In this document: piece after piece, positions 60,183-64,000 of the stretch | Layout: every line of letters begins with the position of its first letter | Position numbering within the stretch: position 1 is the stretch's first letter | The notes under the pieces: model-generated | The model's database searches: none | Seen by the model: only the letters and a program-made list of their open reading frames with translations | What the model was told of the DNA's origin: nothing | From: Synergistaceae bacterium UBA6101 | GTDB lineage: Bacteria > Synergistota > Synergistia > Synergistales > Synergistaceae | Direction: 5' to 3' | Length of the DNA: 64,000 bases | Assembly (NCBI GenBank): GCA_002428495.1 | Contig: DIWR01000024.1 | Span: 135,370 to 199,369, forward strand | Program-made: the position numbers and the translations under genes

Positions 60183-61561
60183 CAGGAAATTTTTTCTTTC
60201 TCAAGTTTATTCAGCTTTTTCATGAAAAAGTATAAAAAGGGTATGCATGTGAGGAAGCTCAGTATGTCTGATAGGGGCTGCGTCATCTGGATCCCTGTTA
60301 TGCCGAAGATGGAGGGGAGGATCAGGATAAGGGGGAGAAAATATACTCCCTGTCTGTTGCAGGCAAGAAATGTCGCTCTTGCTGCGTGTCCTGTTGACTG
60401 AAAAAGCATGTTTGTCGATACGAAAAGCGGCTGCAGGATCAGGGCGGAAAATTGGAGCCGCATGGCCAGAGTTCCTATTGCGACGACCTCTGCGTCCTCT
60501 CTTCTGAATACCGATACTATTTCAGGTGCCATCACAAAGCCTGTTACTGCGGTCACTGCCATTATCAACAAGCCGGTCTTTACTGTGAACCAGAACGCCT
60601 CTTTCACACGGGCGTAATTCTTTGCGCCGTAGTTATATCCGGACACAGGCATGAAACCTTGCCCAAGGCCTATCATCATGGATAAGACGAGCAAAAAGGT
60701 GCGTCCGACTATCGACATGGCAGCTACCGCTGCGTCCCCGTACCCGGAAGCGGCAACGTTCAGTGCTACTGTTGCTATGCTTGCAAGTCCCTGCCTGCAG
60801 AGTGAGGGTGTTCCAAGGGTCAGAATGTCGAAGTATTCTTTTGATTTCCTTGAAATGTTTCCGATGCTGATCCTAATGCTGCTCCTGCGTAATACAAAAA
60901 CAGACAGAAGTATTGAAAAACTTATGCACTGGGATATCAGTGTTGCGATCGCAGCCCCCGAGATCCCAAGGCCGAAGGTGAAGATGAATATCGGGTCCAG
61001 CACAATATTGAGCAGGGCTCCGGTCACAAGGCCGACCATCGCGAAAGCCGCCTTGCCCTCAGCCCTCAGAACATTGTTCATGACAAAAGAGGTGCACATT
61101 ATCGGTGCACCAAGCAAGATGTACATCGCGTAGCTTTTTGCATAGGGAAGGATGGTCTCCGTCGAACCAAGTCGGATCATAAAATCATCAATACTGAAGA
61201 GTCCGTAAACGGTAAAGATCAGACCCGATACAAAGGCGAGAAAAAAAGAGGTCGAGGCATACCTGCTCGCAGCTTTGGTCTCCTGTGCGCCGAGTTTCCT
61301 CGATATCATACTGGCAGCGCCTGCCCCGAAAGTAAAACCTATGGCCTGAAAGATCGCCATTATCGAAAAGACGATCCCGACCGCTCCGCTTGCGCTCGTT
61401 CCAAGCCTTGAAACGAAGAAAGTGTCTGCTGTATTGTATAAAGCCGTGACGAGCATGCTTATGACAGTCGGGACGGCAAGCCTTATCACCAGGCTCGGTA
61501 TCGGCATTGTCGTCATATTAAGATGTTGTATCTCGGATGTCTCCTGAACGCACTCTCTCAT
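60182..61561 (-). CDS. MATE-family efflux protein
   Basis: 459 residues with 12 hydrophobic segments. LVIRLAVPTVISMLVTALYN, then TADTFFVSRLGTSASGAVGI. It ends in a lysine-rich tail (MKKLNKLEKEKIS). First gene of a MATE-MATE-nitroreductase strand run. It is only moderately similar to the second MATE protein, so it is not a recent tandem duplicate. Substrate unknown. Confidence 0.93.
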   Translation of the reverse strand: MRECVQETSEIQHLNMTTMPIPSLVIRLAVPTVISMLVTALYNTADTFFVSRLGTSASGAVGIVFSIMAIFQAIGFTFGAGAASMISRKLGAQETKAASRYASTSFFLAFVSGLIFTVYGLFSIDDFMIRLGSTETILPYAKSYAMYILLGAPIMCTSFVMNNVLRAEGKAAFAMVGLVTGALLNIVLDPIFIFTFGLGISGAAIATLISQCISFSILLSVFVLRRSSIRISIGNISRKSKEYFDILTLGTPSLCRQGLASIATVALNVAASGYGDAAVAAMSIVGRTFLLVLSMMIGLGQGFMPVSGYNYGAKNYARVKEAFWFTVKTGLLIMAVTAVTGFVMAPEIVSVFRREDAEVVAIGTLAMRLQFSALILQPLFVSTNMLFQSTGHAARATFLACNRQGVYFLPLILILPSIFGITGIQMTQPLSDILSFLTCIPFLYFFMKKLNKLEKEKIS

Positions 61562-61736
61562 AAGTTGCCCCGTTTCGCATTTTTCAGTTTCCGTTCAAAT
61601 ACAATAGTGAGGTTAGCATCTTATCTTTGTTACCGCAATCGAGCGTATTGCTCATTTATTCATGTTGACAAAATAGTAAAATATTGTAAAATCCATATAC
61701 AGATAATACTAAGTAGGATTACATGGAGTTGTTAGT

Positions 61737-63095
61737 ATGGTGGCCTTTAAAACCAAAAATTATAAGGAGATGTCACTTCTTTTCTGCAGGTTTGTACTTC
61801 CTGCCCTCGCATCCCAGCTTTTGAGCGGTGTATATACGATAGTTGACGGTTTTTTTGTGGGGATGGGAGCAGGAGACGCAGGCCTGGCGGCGATAGGTAT
61901 TGCCTATCCCTTCACTCTGTTTGCCACAGCCGTGGGAGCAGGGATAGGGATCGGAGGAGGAGCTCTTCTTTCCATAAGCAGGGGAAGAGGGCGAGAGAGG
62001 CTTGCAGAGAGGATACTTACTTCAATGGTGATGCTCATGGTGCTTGCCTCCCTTTTGGTATCCTTATCATTCGGCATCTCACTGCCGAAGCTCATAGGAA
62101 CCTTTAATATCTCAGAAGAGCTTTCACGCCTCTCTTTAGTCTATGGTCTGATACTGCTTCTATTCTCTTTCACGCAGATATTCACGATGGGCCTGCTCGG
62201 AGCGGTCAGAAACGACGGTTATCCGCGCAAAGCCATGTACATAATGGTCTCCGGTTTTGTGCTGAATATCATCCTTGACTGGCTCTGGGTCCTTGTATTT
62301 CCCTTCGGGGTTGCGGGAGCAGCCGGGGCAACAGTTCTTTCACAGCTGTTGACTGCTGTACTTTTCTTTTATCACTTTATCGGAGGCCGATCCAATGTCA
62401 GGCTGAGATTTAAAAATGTATGGAGATCTCTGGCCTTTTCGGGAAGGATCATAACCATGGGGATATCTCCATTTGGTGTACAGATGGCTGCAGCTCTTAC
62501 TATGATCATGCATAACTGGCAGTCTCTTGTTTACGGAGGAGAACAGGGTATAGCGGCATACTCAGTGATAAGCTATGTGATACCTGTCGGAATAATGCTG
62601 CAGGAAGGTGTGGCAGAAGGCACACAGCCCCTAATAAGTTATTATCACGGCGCATCCCTGCCGGCACGAAGGAAATTAACTGTAAGGATGGGTTTTTCGT
62701 CTGCCTTCGGGATAGGACTTTTTTGTTCGGCTGCGTTGCTGGTCTCTGCAGGATATATACCGGGTTTTTTCTCAATGAGCGGGACTACCGCAGCTATAGC
62801 GACAAGAGGGTTGATACTTGCTTCGCCTATGTTCCCCTTCGTGGGGATCGCGAAGGTCGGCGCATCGTATTATCAGTCCATCGGACGTTCCGGGAATTCA
62901 TCGTTTCTGACATACGTTGATCCCTTGGTAATACTGCCCTTCTTCCTGTGGCTGCTTCCATTATTCTGGAAGCTTGACGGTGTCTGGCTGTCTATGACCT
63001 TTGCAAATATCGTCCTCTCTGCTATCTTAATTACTATCTGGTTCGTTGAATCAAGGGGTGTCCCAGTGGATGCCCTTGCTCATAAAAATATATAG
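61737..63095 (+). CDS. MATE-family efflux protein (third)
   Basis: 452 residues with 12 hydrophobic segments. FCRFVLPALASQLLSGVYTI, then VDGFFVGMGAGDAGLAAIGI, and GLLGAVRNDGYPRKAMYIMV. It is divergent from the other two MATE genes, with a 175-bp gap. A MarR regulator gene starts 16 bp after its end, so the pair may form a self-controlled efflux unit. Confidence 0.93.
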   Translation: MVAFKTKNYKEMSLLFCRFVLPALASQLLSGVYTIVDGFFVGMGAGDAGLAAIGIAYPFTLFATAVGAGIGIGGGALLSISRGRGRERLAERILTSMVMLMVLASLLVSLSFGISLPKLIGTFNISEELSRLSLVYGLILLLFSFTQIFTMGLLGAVRNDGYPRKAMYIMVSGFVLNIILDWLWVLVFPFGVAGAAGATVLSQLLTAVLFFYHFIGGRSNVRLRFKNVWRSLAFSGRIITMGISPFGVQMAAALTMIMHNWQSLVYGGEQGIAAYSVISYVIPVGIMLQEGVAEGTQPLISYYHGASLPARRKLTVRMGFSSAFGIGLFCSAALLVSAGYIPGFFSMSGTTAAIATRGLILASPMFPFVGIAKVGASYYQSIGRSGNSSFLTYVDPLVILPFFLWLLPLFWKLDGVWLSMTFANIVLSAILITIWFVESRGVPVDALAHKNI

Positions 63096-63111
63096 GGGGC
63101 GATACAGGCGT

Positions 63112-63561
63112 ATGAAAAAGACGGATAATAAAGAAACTAATTCTCTGCTTGAACTTTCCGACCTATGGCGCCGCTATGACAGGGTATACACATCCTGGGC
63201 ACAGAAGCATGGCATCTCCAACAGTGCGATGACCTTGATCGAGGAGCTCTATATGAGGCCTGAAGGAGTCGAGCCTGCAGAGGTCGCCGACTACCTGGGG
63301 ATACCGCGGCAAACTATGACAGCGACCCTTGACGCGCTGGAAAGAAAGTCTGTCATCGGGCGATCCCCCCATGAAAAAGACAGGCGTCGCAAGGTGATAA
63401 GGTTTACCCCGGAAGGGAGAGCTCTTGCGGAAAGGCTGGTAAAAGACCTTCACGAATGGGAGATCAAGGCCCTTTCTTCGCTAAGCAAAACAGAGCTGGC
63501 AAGGGCTTACAAAACAGTAAAACTTTTCTGCACGGAACTTGAGAAAGGTCTTAAGGAATAA
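63112..63561 (+). CDS. MarR-family regulator
   Basis: 149 residues from an ATG with GGGGGCG upstream. The winged helix has VEPAEVADYLGIPRQTMTAT, LDALERKSVIGRSPHEKDRR and the wing RKVIRFTPEGRALAERL. MarR dimers usually repress efflux genes until a phenolic or drug ligand binds. Likely target: the MATE gene directly upstream. Confidence 0.93.
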   Translation: MKKTDNKETNSLLELSDLWRRYDRVYTSWAQKHGISNSAMTLIEELYMRPEGVEPAEVADYLGIPRQTMTATLDALERKSVIGRSPHEKDRRRKVIRFTPEGRALAERLVKDLHEWEIKALSSLSKTELARAYKTVKLFCTELEKGLKE

Positions 63562-63594
63562 CGATACATCACTACCATAAAAAGGGTGACCCTA

Positions 63595-63960
63595 ATGAAA
63601 GCAAGATTTGCACATTTTAATTTTAATGTACTTGATCTGAAAAAAAGCATGGAATTCTACGAAGAGGCCCTGGGCCTGAAAGAAGCAAGGCGGGTCGAGA
63701 AACCTGATTTCACATTGGTCTATCTCGGCGACGGAGAGACAGATTTTCAGCTTGAATTAACTTACCTGCACGACAGGACAGAAAAATATGACCTTGGAGA
63801 AGCTGAATTTCATCTTGCGTTCACAGTAAAGGATATAGAGGCTGCCCATGCACATCATGAGAAAATGGGCTGTATATGTTATGAGAACAAGGATATGGGG
63901 ATCTATTTTATAGAAGATCCTGATGGGTATTGGCTGGAACTAATCCCCCTCCGCGGATAG
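63595..63960 (+). CDS. Glyoxalase/lactoylglutathione lyase-like protein
   Basis: 121 residues (ATG at 63595 after AAAAGGGTGA). The vicinal oxygen chelate fold: metal ligands in HFNFNVLDLKKSMEFYEEAL, the Glu in DFQLELTYLHDR, the His in EFHLAFTVKD and the final Glu in EDPDGYWLELIPL. It resembles GloA-type enzymes that detoxify methylglyoxal. The glutathione-independent substrate in an anaerobe is uncertain. The last base of its stop codon is the first base of a 128-bp-type repeat. Confidence 0.9.
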   Translation: MKARFAHFNFNVLDLKKSMEFYEEALGLKEARRVEKPDFTLVYLGDGETDFQLELTYLHDRTEKYDLGEAEFHLAFTVKDIEAAHAHHEKMGCICYENKDMGIYFIEDPDGYWLELIPLRG

Positions 63961-64000
63961 CAATTGGAATTTAGAGCGGCGCTGACTTAGCAACATTTGC
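63960..64000. repeat. Left end of a 128-bp GCAATTGG element, cut by the window edge
   Basis: GCAATTGGAATTTAGAGCGG followed by CGCTGACTTAGCAACATTTG, the same text as the copies at 53-56 kb. It begins inside the TAG stop of the glyoxalase gene. Confidence 0.8.

Noticed and set aside
1..64000. tRNA or rRNA genes
   Set aside because: I looked for the TTCGAATC-type T-loop with a pairing acceptor stem and for conserved rRNA blocks on both strands and saw none. A covariance scan would be needed to be certain.

Overview
The window looks like a chromosomal stretch from an anaerobic, amino-acid-fermenting bacterium with an outer membrane, most likely a Synergistota. This is an inference. It rests on an OmpP1/FadL-type porin and a type IV pilin-like protein (diderm traits), Bacillota-like small families (DUF1659, DUF2922, YvrJ), threonine and serine breakdown genes (tdh, kbl, fused L-serine dehydratase), PEP carboxykinase, a CoA-disulfide/persulfide reductase and many amino-acid transporters. 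No rRNA or tRNA gene was found.

Layout. 1-16 kb: a partial HpaI/HpaH-type aldolase-hydratase pair; a decayed zone (trpA, hutD, DUF4143-ATPase and group II intron RT fragments); a VIT1/CCC1-type metal transporter, a CoA-disulfide reductase and two AAA/DUF4143 ATPases; a YfcC carrier divergent from a GntR regulator and isoaspartyl dipeptidase; a RelB/YoeB toxin-antitoxin pair; and a candidate small RNA. 16.2-30.5 kb: an AT-rich island holding a type 4-like BREX phage-defence operon on the minus strand. Its order is a 1002-aa unknown protein with four repeat modules, BrxP (PAPS reductase-like with Fe-S cysteines), BrxC, PglZ, BrxL and a small cysteine protein. No methyltransferase is present. 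30.9-32.6 kb: DUF1659, DUF2922, YvrJ, M15 peptidase and a sigma factor. 33.5-35.1 kb: an intact IS4-superfamily insertion sequence. 35.3-36.8 kb: a lone trpB behind a classical Trp attenuator with a Trp-Trp leader peptide. 37-51.4 kb: housekeeping and catabolic genes, including a pilin fused to a carbohydrate-binding-like domain. 51.9-58.8 kb: an aminotransferase, a sodium symporter behind a Tyr-rich leader peptide and terminator, a CofE-like ligase, an acyl-ACP thioesterase and a nitroreductase. 58.8-64 kb: three MATE exporters, a MarR regulator and a glyoxalase.

Non-coding DNA is unusually rich in dispersed repeats: a 128-bp element with GCAATTGGG inverted ends, tandem variable hairpins joined by a constant GGNGAATT linker, arrays of heptamers at about 10-bp period, a fold-back element with a CCCCGAGTGC motif, a GTGTAGGTCTGACCCC repeat, and a 33-bp-period repeat next to the AAA ATPases. 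Many begin within a few bases of a stop codon, and one supplies the last codons of trpB.

How the genes fit together: the strain probably cannot make tryptophan from indole-glycerol phosphate with this locus (trpA is broken), but may recycle indole and serine through TrpB. Peptide and amino-acid uptake and breakdown dominate the recognisable metabolism. The BREX island, toxin-antitoxin pair, AAA ATPases, IS and repeats form the accessory layer.
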